Assembly (NCBI RefSeq): GCF_017254915.1
Contig: NZ_JAFKCT010000003.1
Location: 372,001-436,000 of the forward strand
Direction of reading: 5' to 3'
DNA length: 64,000 nucleotides
Source of the DNA: Algoriphagus oliviformis
GTDB taxonomy: Bacteria; Bacteroidota; Bacteroidia; Cytophagales; Cyclobacteriaceae
How positions within the stretch are numbered: position 1 is the stretch's first letter; the number at the start of each line of letters is the position of its first letter. The notes under the pieces were generated by a model. The model worked only from the letters and a program-made list of their open reading frames with translations, ran no database searches and was not told the DNA's origin. The translations under genes were made by a program, and so were the position numbers. Positions 15,832 to 23,868 of this stretch are shown one piece after another.

Positions 15832-17214
15832 ATGGAAGCTCAAAACTTAGGCAAAATCCTCATCATCGACGACAACGAAGACTTGCTCTTTGCTGCCAAA
15901 ATGCTTTTGAAAAAACACGCCAAAGAAGTAGTCATAGAAAAAGATCCCCGCCGTATCCCTTTTTTGATCAACAACAACAGCTTTGACGTGATCCTGCTGG
16001 ACATGAATTTCCGCGAGGACACCACCTCGGGCAAGGAGGGATTCTACTGGCTGAGCCAAATCAAGGAGATTGACCCCAAGGCCGTCGTGATCCTGATCAC
16101 GGCCTTTGGCGATGTGGAGATGGCCGTGCAGGCGCTGAAGGAAGGCGCGACGGACTTCATCCTGAAGCCTTGGCAAAACGAAAAGCTCATCGCCACGCTC
16201 TCCGCAGCCATCAAGCTGAAGGAAAGCTACAACGAGGTGGACAAGCTCCAAAAGAAACAAAAACAGCTTCAGACCGACCTGAAAAAGCCCTACACCGATA
16301 TCATCGGCGCTTCGGCTTCGATGAAGAACATCTTCTCCATCATAGACAAAGTCGCGCAAACGGACGCAAACGTGCTGATTCTCGGTGAAAACGGTACCGG
16401 TAAGGAGCTCATCGCCCGGGCGATCCACGAGCGCTCGCTGCGCAAGGACGAGATCTTCGTGGGCGTGGACATGGGCGCCATCACCGAGACCCTCTTCGAG
16501 TCCGAACTCTTCGGACACAAGCGCGGCGCATTTACCGATGCGAAAGACGACCGCGCGGGCCGTTTCGAGATTGCCGACAAAGGAACTCTCTTCCTTGACG
16601 AGATCGGCAACCTCTCCATGCCCCTGCAGTCCAAGCTGCTGACCGTGCTCCAGCGTCGCGAAGTCACTCGGATCGGTACCAACAAGGCCATCCCGGTGGA
16701 CATCCGCCTGATCTGCGCGACCAACATGCACGTGCATGAAATGGTGATGGAAAACACCTTCCGTCAGGATTTGCTCTACCGGATCAATACCGTGGAGATC
16801 TTTCTGCCTCCGCTGCGCGAAAGACAGGACGACATCCCTACCCTAGCCAACTATTTCCTGAAAAACTACTCCCAGAAATACCGCAAAAACTTCGTCGGCT
16901 TCCGACCTGCCGCCATGGAACTGCTCCAGCGCTACCGGTGGCCGGGCAACATCCGCGAGCTGCAGCACGCCATCGAGCGGGCCATCATCATGGCCGAGGG
17001 CGATGAGCTGGACAGCCGGGATTTCTTTTTCCTCTCAGCCAAGCCAGCTTCGGAGAAAGCGCCGACATCCGTCACCCTCAACCTGGACGACATGGAACGC
17101 AGCACCATCCAGCGGGCGATTGACAAAAACGGGGGCAACATCTCCAAAGCCGCCAAGGAGCTCGGCCTGACCCGCGCTTCCCTCTACCGAAGACTGGAAA
17201 AATATGGATTATAG
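15832..17214 (+). CDS. Sigma-54-dependent response regulator (REC - AAA+ - Fis-type HTH)
   Basis: A 460-residue NtrC-class regulator. ATG 15832 (MEAQNLGKILIIDDNEDLL) is chosen over a TTG 13 codons upstream that falls in the promoter. The receiver domain covers residues 8-125, with the acceptor D57 in VILLDMNF. The AAA+ domain has Walker A GENGTGKE at 185-192. The sigma-54 contact loop reads GAFTDA (232-237) in place of the common GAFTGA. Walker B (TLFLDEIGNL) and the arginine-finger region follow. The Fis-like helix-turn-helix is at the C terminus (GGNISKAAKELGLTRASLYRRL). The gene overlaps the kinase gene by 11 bases. The regulated target is unknown. Confidence 0.92.
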   Translation: MEAQNLGKILIIDDNEDLLFAAKMLLKKHAKEVVIEKDPRRIPFLINNNSFDVILLDMNFREDTTSGKEGFYWLSQIKEIDPKAVVILITAFGDVEMAVQALKEGATDFILKPWQNEKLIATLSAAIKLKESYNEVDKLQKKQKQLQTDLKKPYTDIIGASASMKNIFSIIDKVAQTDANVLILGENGTGKELIARAIHERSLRKDEIFVGVDMGAITETLFESELFGHKRGAFTDAKDDRAGRFEIADKGTLFLDEIGNLSMPLQSKLLTVLQRREVTRIGTNKAIPVDIRLICATNMHVHEMVMENTFRQDLLYRINTVEIFLPPLRERQDDIPTLANYFLKNYSQKYRKNFVGFRPAAMELLQRYRWPGNIRELQHAIERAIIMAEGDELDSRDFFFLSAKPASEKAPTSVTLNLDDMERSTIQRAIDKNGGNISKAAKELGLTRASLYRRLEKYGL

Positions 17215-18547
17215 AGTCGGTTTGCTGGGCCGCATCGCCCTGGTGGCGGCCTCGCTGTTTCTCCTGGCCTACGGCATCATCGATGACTGGGGAGTCTTTA
17301 TGATTTCCCTGTTTTTGATTTTGGTGGTGTTCCAGATCATCTTTCTGGTCAGGTATTCGGAGAGTTCTTTCAAAAAAGTCCGGCTCTTTCTGGACAATAT
17401 CAAGCAGGACAAGTACTCCCAGCTCTATCCGGTGAAGTTTGACGGCACGGAGACGGATGACCTGCACATCGAGTTTAACGCCATCCTGGCCAAACTCAAG
17501 GAAGACCAAGCGGAAAAGGAGGCCAACTACCAGTACTTTCGCTCCGTCTTCAAGCACCTGAGCATAGGGCTGATCACCTTTGGCGAAGGCGGGGAGATCC
17601 AGATCCTCAACGTCGCTGCGAAACGAATCCTCAACATCGAGGATCTCAAAAACATCTCGGACATCGAAAGCATCAACAAGGAGCTTCACCTTGCCGTCCA
17701 AAACCTCCGAACCGGTGGCTCTGAGCTCATCAAGATCGCCCATCCAGACGGCATCATGCAGCTCTCGGTGTACGTGATCGAGCTGCTCATGCGAGGGGAA
17801 AAATTCAAGCTTGTCTCCCTCCAAAACATCCAATCCGAGCTGGAGGAAAAGGAAATGGAAGCCTGGCAAAACCTGGTCAAGATCCTTACCCACGAGATCA
17901 TGAACTCCATAGCCCCGATCTCCTCCCTCGCCGGCACGCTCAAGGCCGACATCGAGCACAAGATCGAAAACAACGAGCGCGCCACCGAGGAGGAACTCGA
18001 AGATTTCCTCATGGGTATGAGTACCATCGAGAAGCGCAGCGAGGGCTTGATCAACTTCGTATCCGACTTCAGAAGTCTGGCACATATCCCTACGCCCAAA
18101 TTCACCAGCATCGGCATCGCCAAGCTTTTCGAGCATTTGGAAATACTCCTGCAGCATCAGTTGGAGTCAGGAGGAATCACTCTGAAAATGGAGCTAAACC
18201 CCAAGGAACTGATCCTCTTTGGAGACCAAAACCTCATCGAGCAGGTGCTGATCAACCTCCTTCAAAATGCCATCCAGGCCCTCGAGGACTCGGAGGAAAA
18301 GACCATTGTCCTCAAGGCCTTCATCGACGAGGCGGGCAAGATCATCCTGGAAGTCTGCGACACCGGCAAGGGTATAGAGGAGGAAGCCCTCGGCAAAATC
18401 TTCATCCCCTTCTTCACCACCAAAAAGAAAGGCTCAGGCATCGGTCTCAGCCTCTCCAAGCAGATCATGCGCCGCCACAAGGGCAACATCCAAGTCCGCT
18501 CCCAGCTCGGTGAGGGCACGACCTTCAAGCTGATTTTTAACGGATAG
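17204..18547 (+). CDS. Sensor histidine kinase paired with the sigma-54 regulator
   Basis: A 447-residue membrane kinase. Two membrane segments lie at the N terminus (RIALVAASLFLLAYGII and VFMISLFLILVVFQIIFLV) with almost no periplasmic loop, suggesting membrane or cytoplasmic sensing. A PAS-like domain follows (YFRSVFKHLSIGLITFGEGGEIQILNVAAKRIL in two parts). The phospho-acceptor is H230 in ILTHEIMNSIAPISS. The ATP-binding domain shows the N box (LINLLQNAIQAL), G1 (VCDTGKGI) and G2 (GSGIGLSLSKQIM). The start lies inside the 3' end of the regulator gene, so the two are translationally coupled. Confidence 0.92.
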   Translation: MDYRVGLLGRIALVAASLFLLAYGIIDDWGVFMISLFLILVVFQIIFLVRYSESSFKKVRLFLDNIKQDKYSQLYPVKFDGTETDDLHIEFNAILAKLKEDQAEKEANYQYFRSVFKHLSIGLITFGEGGEIQILNVAAKRILNIEDLKNISDIESINKELHLAVQNLRTGGSELIKIAHPDGIMQLSVYVIELLMRGEKFKLVSLQNIQSELEEKEMEAWQNLVKILTHEIMNSIAPISSLAGTLKADIEHKIENNERATEEELEDFLMGMSTIEKRSEGLINFVSDFRSLAHIPTPKFTSIGIAKLFEHLEILLQHQLESGGITLKMELNPKELILFGDQNLIEQVLINLLQNAIQALEDSEEKTIVLKAFIDEAGKIILEVCDTGKGIEEEALGKIFIPFFTTKKKGSGIGLSLSKQIMRRHKGNIQVRSQLGEGTTFKLIFNG

Positions 18548-18777
18548 AATCCTGGCGAAAAAAAGGGGGACGGCGCTATCTCGAAGGTTTGAGTTGTAAG
18601 TCGTAAGTCGTAAGTCGTAAGTAGTAAAACGATCTTCTTGAAAATCCATCAAAGCATTGTAATCCGAAGCCGCTGGCTTCGGATTTTTTTGCAAAAAAGA
18701 AACCTCAAAAAGCTCAAAGCCATTCGAGAATCTAGCCATGGACTATGGACTATCAGCCGCCAGACTTATCCCCAAAG
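18548..18777. other. Intergenic stretch with short tandem repeats, no gene seen
   Basis: No credible coding region lies between the kinase gene and the TRAP operon terminator. The stretch contains the heptamer array at 18593-18629, a small hairpin GAAGCCGCTGGCTTC near 18666-18680, and GGACTATGGACTAT near 18740. Confidence 0.6.
18593..18629. repeat. Heptamer tandem repeat (CGTAAGT)n
   Basis: Four near-perfect copies of CGTAAGT, with degenerate units at both ends, lie about 45 bases after the kinase stop. It is not accompanied by a four-helix-bundle gene here. Confidence 0.8.
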
Positions 18778-18812
18778 AAAAACCCTCCAAGGGACTTAAA
18801 GCCCTTGGAGGG
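18778..18812 (-). terminator. Intrinsic terminator of the TRAP/pectin operon
   Basis: A perfect 11-base stem, CCCTCCAAGGG (18783-18793) with CCCTTGGAGGG (18802-18812), is followed on the minus strand by five T. It lies about 40 bases past the dctM stop. Confidence 0.88.
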
Positions 18813-18819
18813 TGAAAAC

Positions 18820-18850
18820 TCTAGCGTCTTGATACTTAGGTCTAGCGTCT
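18820..18850. repeat. Short repeat shared with 40980-40996
   Basis: TCTAGCGTCT occurs at 18820-18829 and again at 18841-18850. The 17-mer starting at 18820 (TCTAGCGTCTTGATACT) recurs exactly at 40980-40996. Both copies lie just downstream of the 3' end of a minus-strand gene (dctM and the GH43 gene). Confidence 0.75.
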
Positions 18851-18853
18851 AAT

Positions 18854-20149
18854 TTACAAGCCAAACATCCTCGGTAGCCAAAGCGTGATTTCAGGGAAAA
18901 TCATGATCAGCGCCAAGCCTACAATCATCGCGAAGAATAGCGGCAAGAGCGGTTTCAGTACCTGCTGGATGGAAATCTTGGCGATCCCTACCCCGATAAA
19001 GAGAACCGAGCCTACCGGAGGTGTACAAAGTCCAATACACAGGTTGGTCACCATCATGATCCCGAAGTGAACCGGATCCACGCCCAGCTTGGTCACCACA
19101 GGCAGGAAGATCGGCGTGAAGATCAATACCGCCGGCGTCATGTCCATGAAGATGCCAACGAAAAGCAGGAGCAAGTTGATCAGGATGAGAATGACGATCT
19201 TATTGTCACTCAGGGAAAGGAGGGCGGAGGAGATGTTTTGTGGGATGTCCTCGCTGGACATCACCCAAGACATCGCCATGGACGTCGCGATGAGGAGCAT
19301 CACCACCGCAGTAGTCTCGGCGGACTTCAGCAGTACCGCAGGGAGGTCTTTCCACCCGATCTCCCGATAGATCAAGGAGAGCACCAGGCTATATACCACC
19401 GCGATTGCGGATGCTTCCGTCGCCGTAAACACGCCCCCGACTATTCCGCCGATCACCAAAACCAGCAAAAACAAACTGGGAAGGGCATCGATAAACGTCT
19501 TGGTGACCAGCTTCAGGGAAGAAGGCTCGCCTGCGGGGAGTTTTCTCTTTTTCACCAAAACCGCAGCCGTGATCATCAGCAATAGGCCGATCAGCATACC
19601 GGGAAGATAGCCCGCCACAAAGAGCGCTGCCACAGACACCCCACCGGAAGCAAGGGAGTAGACGATCAGCACGTTGGAAGGAGGAATGATCAGACCGGTG
19701 GTGGAAGAGGTGATGTTCACCGCCGCGCCAAGCGCTTTGGGGTAGCCTTCCTTTTCCATTCTTTTTCCCAAAATCCCCCCCATAGAAGAAGCTGCCGCAA
19801 CCGCAGAGCCGGCGATCGCTCCCATCAGCATCGCCGCCACCACGTTCACGTGCAGCAGACCGCCAGGGAGTCGCCCCGTCAGCGACTTGGCAAACTCGAT
19901 CAGACGATTGGCAATACCGCCCCGGTTCATCAGCTCACCTGCCACGATGAAAAACGGGATCGCCAAAAGCGAAAAGCTGTCCAAACCAGCCCCCATACGC
20001 TGCGCCACGGTAGTGATTGCCGGCATGGTAGCCACCGTCACCATCAGGGTGAGCATGCTGGAAAGACCCAAACTCCAAGCCACCGGCACGCCTATGCCCA
20101 AGAAAAACAAAAATGAAATAACGAGAATCAATACACTTAATACTTCCAT
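18854..20149 (-). CDS. TRAP transporter large permease (DctM/YiaN family)
   Basis: A 431-residue, highly hydrophobic protein with about 11-12 membrane segments, the main channel subunit of a tripartite ATP-independent periplasmic transporter that uses the sodium gradient. Recognisable stretches are FLGIGVPVAWSLGLSS, PFFIVAGELMNRGGIANRLIEFAKSL, GSAVAAASSMGGIL and CIGLCTPPVGSVLFIGVGIA. It overlaps the small permease stop by one base (TAATG). Its position next to uronate and pectin genes points to a uronate or related sugar acid as substrate (inference). Confidence 0.93.
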   Translation of the reverse strand: MEVLSVLILVISFLFFLGIGVPVAWSLGLSSMLTLMVTVATMPAITTVAQRMGAGLDSFSLLAIPFFIVAGELMNRGGIANRLIEFAKSLTGRLPGGLLHVNVVAAMLMGAIAGSAVAAASSMGGILGKRMEKEGYPKALGAAVNITSSTTGLIIPPSNVLIVYSLASGGVSVAALFVAGYLPGMLIGLLLMITAAVLVKKRKLPAGEPSSLKLVTKTFIDALPSLFLLVLVIGGIVGGVFTATEASAIAVVYSLVLSLIYREIGWKDLPAVLLKSAETTAVVMLLIATSMAMSWVMSSEDIPQNISSALLSLSDNKIVILILINLLLLFVGIFMDMTPAVLIFTPIFLPVVTKLGVDPVHFGIMMVTNLCIGLCTPPVGSVLFIGVGIAKISIQQVLKPLLPLFFAMIVGLALIMIFPEITLWLPRMFGL

Positions 20150-20640
20150 TATTCGGCGGTTTTGAGGGTTTGGGCGAGATGGACGATGGAATAGACCTGG
20201 TAGTAGGCGACCAGGATTCCGCTAAAGGGGATGATCCCATAGACATAGGCCAGCGGGATCTGGAGGGTGGCGGACTTTTGTCCGAGGATGAAGGTGATGT
20301 ACACCAGATTGGCTCCGCCGATCATCATGGCCGTCACTGCGAAGACCAAAATGCAGACGTGGATCAAGATCATGAGCTTCTCTTGGGCCTTGCCCTTCAG
20401 CTTGGTCAGGAGGATATCGATGGCCAGGTGTTCGTTTTTTCCCGCCACATAGGCCGCACCGAGCATTCCCACCCAGATGAGCATGTACCGGGACAGCTCG
20501 TCGGTGAAGGAGCTCGGGCTCTTGAAGACATACCGGGAGGTGACCTGCCAGGTCACGTTGAGCACCATCAGGCCCATGAGGAGGACCAGCAGATGGGCGA
20601 TGACGTTGTCCATTTTGGACTTGGTTTGTATCGAAAACAT
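20149..20640 (-). CDS. TRAP transporter small permease (DctQ/YiaM family)
   Basis: A 163-residue membrane protein with four predicted helices, for example VIAHLLVLLMGLMVLNVTWQV and LIHVCILVFAVTAMMIGGANLV. The conserved DctQ segment ELSRYMLIWVGMLGAAYV is visible near residue 43. ATG 20640 is preferred to a TTG one codon upstream. It lies 27 bases after the solute-binding protein gene and is coupled to the large permease by a one-base overlap. Confidence 0.92.
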   Translation of the reverse strand: MFSIQTKSKMDNVIAHLLVLLMGLMVLNVTWQVTSRYVFKSPSSFTDELSRYMLIWVGMLGAAYVAGKNEHLAIDILLTKLKGKAQEKLMILIHVCILVFAVTAMMIGGANLVYITFILGQKSATLQIPLAYVYGIIPFSGILVAYYQVYSIVHLAQTLKTAE

Positions 20641-20667
20641 CAAGGGATCTTTTTTGGGTTTGAGGGA

Positions 20668-21648
20668 TTATTGTACTTCGCGGATGGCTTGCACGACGGC
20701 ATAGATCTCGGGCTGGGCGACTTTCAGCTGCTCGTAGACACCTTCCACTGCCTTGCGGAAAGGCTCCTTGTCCGGACGCACGATGGTCACTCCGGCAGCT
20801 TCCAGTCCCGCCATGGACTCGGCATCGGACTTCGCCCAAAGCTCCGCCTCATAGGCCGCAGACTCATCCGCCGCCTCCTGCACCCAAGCTTGCTCCTCGG
20901 GTGAAAGCTGGTTCCAGACCTTGGTGCTCATGATGACCACATCGGGGATGGAAGTATGCTCGTCTAGGCTGTAATACTTGCAGACTTCATAGTGCTTGGA
21001 AGTGTAGAGGCTGGGCGCGTTGTTTTCGGCTGCATCCACGATCCCCTGCTGTAGCGCCGTGTAGAGCTCCCCGTAGGACACCGGCGTGGGCGAACTGCCC
21101 ATGGCCTTCACCATGTTGGAGGCGGTAGGGCTTTCCATCACCCGCACTTTGAGTCCCTTCAGGTCCTCGGGCGTGTTCACGGGTTTGTCTTTGGTGTAAA
21201 AGCTGCGCTTGCCCGCATCGTAGTAGCACAGTCCACGCAGCCAAAACTTCTCCCCGTTGAGCAGAAGCTGCTTGCCGATGGGGCCGTTCAATACTTTCTT
21301 TTGATGGGCATCGTCGCGAAAAAGATAAGGCATGCCATAGACCTGCATCATCGGCGCAAAACCCTCCAGCGCCGCGGCGGAGACCTTGGTCATCGCCAGG
21401 CTGCCGACCTGAAGCAGCTCGACCAGCTCCCGCTCGGAACCCAGCTGCTGGTTGGGATAGACTTTGACCTTGATTTTGCCCCCGGATTTTTCCTCGATCT
21501 TTTGCCCCATGAATAGCATGGCCTCGTGGACAGGGTGGCTTACCACCTGGGCATGGCCTAGCTTGATGACCTTCACGCCCAGCTGATCCGAGCAGGACCA
21601 GAGCAGGCTGGAGATCAAAACGAAAAACAATAGGGTGTTTTTTTTCAT
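20668..21648 (-). CDS. TRAP transporter substrate-binding lipoprotein (DctP/YiaO family)
   Basis: A 326-residue periplasmic binding protein. ATG 21648 gives MKKNTLLFFVLISSLLWSCSD, a lipoprotein signal with lipobox Cys, so it is anchored to a membrane, unlike the soluble DctP of proteobacteria. Family features are LGHAQVVSHPVHEAMLFMGQ, VKVYPNQQLGSERELVELLQVG, the substrate-contact region GLKVRVMESPTASNMVKAMG, and GELYTALQQGIVDAAENN. It is the first gene of dctP-dctQ-dctM. The substrate is probably a sugar acid or unsaturated uronate; the sequence alone does not say which. Confidence 0.92.
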   Translation of the reverse strand: MKKNTLLFFVLISSLLWSCSDQLGVKVIKLGHAQVVSHPVHEAMLFMGQKIEEKSGGKIKVKVYPNQQLGSERELVELLQVGSLAMTKVSAAALEGFAPMMQVYGMPYLFRDDAHQKKVLNGPIGKQLLLNGEKFWLRGLCYYDAGKRSFYTKDKPVNTPEDLKGLKVRVMESPTASNMVKAMGSSPTPVSYGELYTALQQGIVDAAENNAPSLYTSKHYEVCKYYSLDEHTSIPDVVIMSTKVWNQLSPEEQAWVQEAADESAAYEAELWAKSDAESMAGLEAAGVTIVRPDKEPFRKAVEGVYEQLKVAQPEIYAVVQAIREVQ

Positions 21649-21783
21649 TGGGTTTTGTTTTACTGACTTAGGGGATAACAATATTAGCCTTTCCCTTTTT
21701 ACCGTGCTGAGAATCTACGGAATCGATTTAGAAGCGATTTGGGCCAATTTTATTTTTCCAAAAAGACCAAAAAAAGAATCAAG

Positions 21784-22809
21784 TCAAAGCTCCAAGGCCT
21801 TGCCCTGCCGGGACGATTCATAGATCGCACAGATCAGGGCCACGGACTTTTTGGCCGTCTTCCCATCCACTATGACTTCACTTCCTGAGTCCAAGGATTC
21901 CAAAAACAGCCGCCACTGATCGAGGTGCAGCTGGATTCCAATTGCGTTGGGATCTGAGGAGCCGCTTCCTCCGCCAGCATCATGTGAAAGCTCCAAAGGA
22001 GACTGTCCCTTCACATTCCAAGCCGTCAGCTTCCCGCCTTCGAGAATCGCGCTTCCCTCGGTGCCAAACACCTCGATGCGCTCGGGATAGCCGGGATAGA
22101 GTGCCGTCGCCGAGGTGATATTCCCCAAGGCTCCATTTTTGAAATTCACCAAAGCGGCACCCAAGTCCTCGCCCTCGATGGGGTAAAGCGTGGTCTGCAC
22201 CTGGCCATAGACGTTTTTCACCTCACCCATCAGGTCCAGAAGCAGGTCGATGGTATGGATGCCTTGGTTGATCAGCGCGCCACCGCCGTCAGCTTTGAGC
22301 GTGCCCTTCCACTTGCTGGTGGAGTAGTAGGCATCGTTTCTAAACCAGTTCACATAGGCATTGCCCATGAGCAGGCGGCCAAAGACTCCGGCATCCACAG
22401 CTTGTTTGAGCTTTTGGTAGTCGGGGGAAAAGCGGTTTTGGAAGATCACCGCCAGCTTCACTCCCTTCTTTTCCGCCGCGGCGATCAGCTCGTCAGCTCT
22501 GGAGGGATTGATCTCGATGGGCTTCTCCACCACGAGGTGTTTGCCCGCGGCAATCGCCGCCAAGCCCGGCTCCAAGTGCATGCCGCTGGGCGTGCAGATG
22601 CAGACGATATCCAGGCCTTCCACTGCCAAAAACTCCGCGGTGTCCGAAAACACCGGCGCGGAAAACTTCTCCCTTGCCGCTTCGGCGCTTGTGGGATTGG
22701 GATTGAAAAGTCCGACCAATTTGGCTCCTTCCAGCTCTGCTATGGCCTGGGCGTGCTTGATCGCGATGGCGCCCGTCCCCACGATCCCGATTCCTTTCAT
22801 CTTGCTCAT
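21784..22809 (-). CDS. Gfo/Idh/MocA-family NAD(P)-dependent oxidoreductase
   Basis: A 342-residue sugar oxidoreductase. The Rossmann motif is GIGIVGTGAIAIKHAQAI at the N terminus. The catalytic-site motif VVEKPIEINPSRADELI carries the EKP signature near residue 90, and NQGIHTIDLLLDLMG carries the conserved His-x-x-D. The start chosen, ATG 22809, overlaps the TGA of the upstream dehydrogenase gene, so the two are translationally coupled. In this context it probably acts on a pectin-derived sugar or uronate; the exact substrate is unknown. Confidence 0.87.
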   Translation of the reverse strand: MSKMKGIGIVGTGAIAIKHAQAIAELEGAKLVGLFNPNPTSAEAAREKFSAPVFSDTAEFLAVEGLDIVCICTPSGMHLEPGLAAIAAGKHLVVEKPIEINPSRADELIAAAEKKGVKLAVIFQNRFSPDYQKLKQAVDAGVFGRLLMGNAYVNWFRNDAYYSTSKWKGTLKADGGGALINQGIHTIDLLLDLMGEVKNVYGQVQTTLYPIEGEDLGAALVNFKNGALGNITSATALYPGYPERIEVFGTEGSAILEGGKLTAWNVKGQSPLELSHDAGGGSGSSDPNAIGIQLHLDQWRLFLESLDSGSEVIVDGKTAKKSVALICAIYESSRQGKALEL

Positions 22810-23816
22810 TTCAGTTCGTTTATGATTTGCGCCCAAGTTGCTTCTGCGACGGGGACGCCATTTTCAAGATTTCTTTTTCGCGTGCGCAAAGTCTGCTGAC
22901 CGGGGTAAAAGACCGACTTTCCTTCGAAAGCCTCCGCCCCGAGATAGTCCGTGATGATCGCCTCCGCCTTGTCGGCAAACCAAGCCTCCAAACCCAAGAC
23001 TTTCGGGTCGAGGGAGATAAAAACCTGCGAAAGGCTAGACTCCAGCGGCTTTTTCCCAATCCCGCTTACACTATCTCCGCCAGAAAGCAAAGCCGCCAAA
23101 AGGTCTATCATCAGCGAAAGCCCCGCCCCCTTCCACATTCCCATCGGCAATGCCGATTGGTTTTCCAAAACCACCTGGGGATCGTGGGTCAAGTCGCCTT
23201 TTTCATTAAAACCAGCCGGGAAATCCGTGGTTTGTCCCGTGGCCGCCAAGCGGCTTAGCTTTCCATAGGCAAACTGGGACATGGCCATATCCAGCACGGC
23301 GGGGCCGTTCTTACGGGGAATGGCGATGACCAGGGGATTGTTGCCGAGCCTGGCTTCCTTGGCGTCCCAGGCAGGCATATTGGGCATGGTGTTGGTGAAG
23401 CAGAGGCCGATTTTGCCCTGCTCCACGGCCTGCCAGCCGTAGCTCCCGCCCCGCATCCAGTGGTTGGTGTGTGCGAGGGCGACGCAGCCCATCCCATGCT
23501 CCGAGGCAAGGGCCATCGCTCGCGCCATTGCGGCTTGGGCATTGAGATTGCCTGAGCCGAGCTGCCCGTCCCAGCGCTCAAAAAAACCGGATTTGGAAAG
23601 CAGAACGGGCTTTTTATCCATCAAAACCACCCCCTGACGAATGTAGGAAAGAAACCTCCCAAAGCGCTCCACGCCATGGGATCGCACGCCGTCCAGGTCC
23701 GTTTTCGCAAAAAGCTCCGCACAGCGATGGGCCTCATCCCCGGCAAAGCCTTCCCTGACCAAGATTTGCCGGAGCGTGTCCAGCAGTTCGGGAAAAGGGA
23801 TAAGTAGGTCTTTCAT
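22806..23816 (-). CDS. Malate/L-lactate dehydrogenase family oxidoreductase, YiaK-like
   Basis: A 336-residue NAD(P)H-dependent reductase of the Ldh2/YiaK fold. The family includes E. coli YiaK (2,3-diketo-L-gulonate reductase), malate and ureidoglycolate dehydrogenases. Signature stretches are FAKTDLDGVRSHGVERFGRFL, VALAHTNHWMRGGSYGWQAVEQGKIGLCFTNT in two parts with the catalytic His, RLGNNPLVIAIP and VLDMAMSQFAYGKL. Together with the neighbouring TRAP transporter it mimics the E. coli yiaK-yiaMNO gene set. The substrate here is inferred to be a keto sugar acid. Confidence 0.85.
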   Translation of the reverse strand: MKDLLIPFPELLDTLRQILVREGFAGDEAHRCAELFAKTDLDGVRSHGVERFGRFLSYIRQGVVLMDKKPVLLSKSGFFERWDGQLGSGNLNAQAAMARAMALASEHGMGCVALAHTNHWMRGGSYGWQAVEQGKIGLCFTNTMPNMPAWDAKEARLGNNPLVIAIPRKNGPAVLDMAMSQFAYGKLSRLAATGQTTDFPAGFNEKGDLTHDPQVVLENQSALPMGMWKGAGLSLMIDLLAALLSGGDSVSGIGKKPLESSLSQVFISLDPKVLGLEAWFADKAEAIITDYLGAEAFEGKSVFYPGQQTLRTRKRNLENGVPVAEATWAQIINELK

Positions 23817-23868
23817 GGGCTAAGGGCTGTGGGAAACAAGATACCCAGCTCCCGTCAAATCCCCAATT

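Noticed and set aside
18593..18629. Heptamer array as a CRISPR-like repeat
   Set aside because: The units are 7 bases with no spacers and no cas genes are present.
21721..21728. AATCGATT upstream of dctP as a LacI operator
   Set aside because: Only the 8-base centre is present without the outer GC pairs. An 8-base palindrome of this kind is expected by chance in a window of this size.
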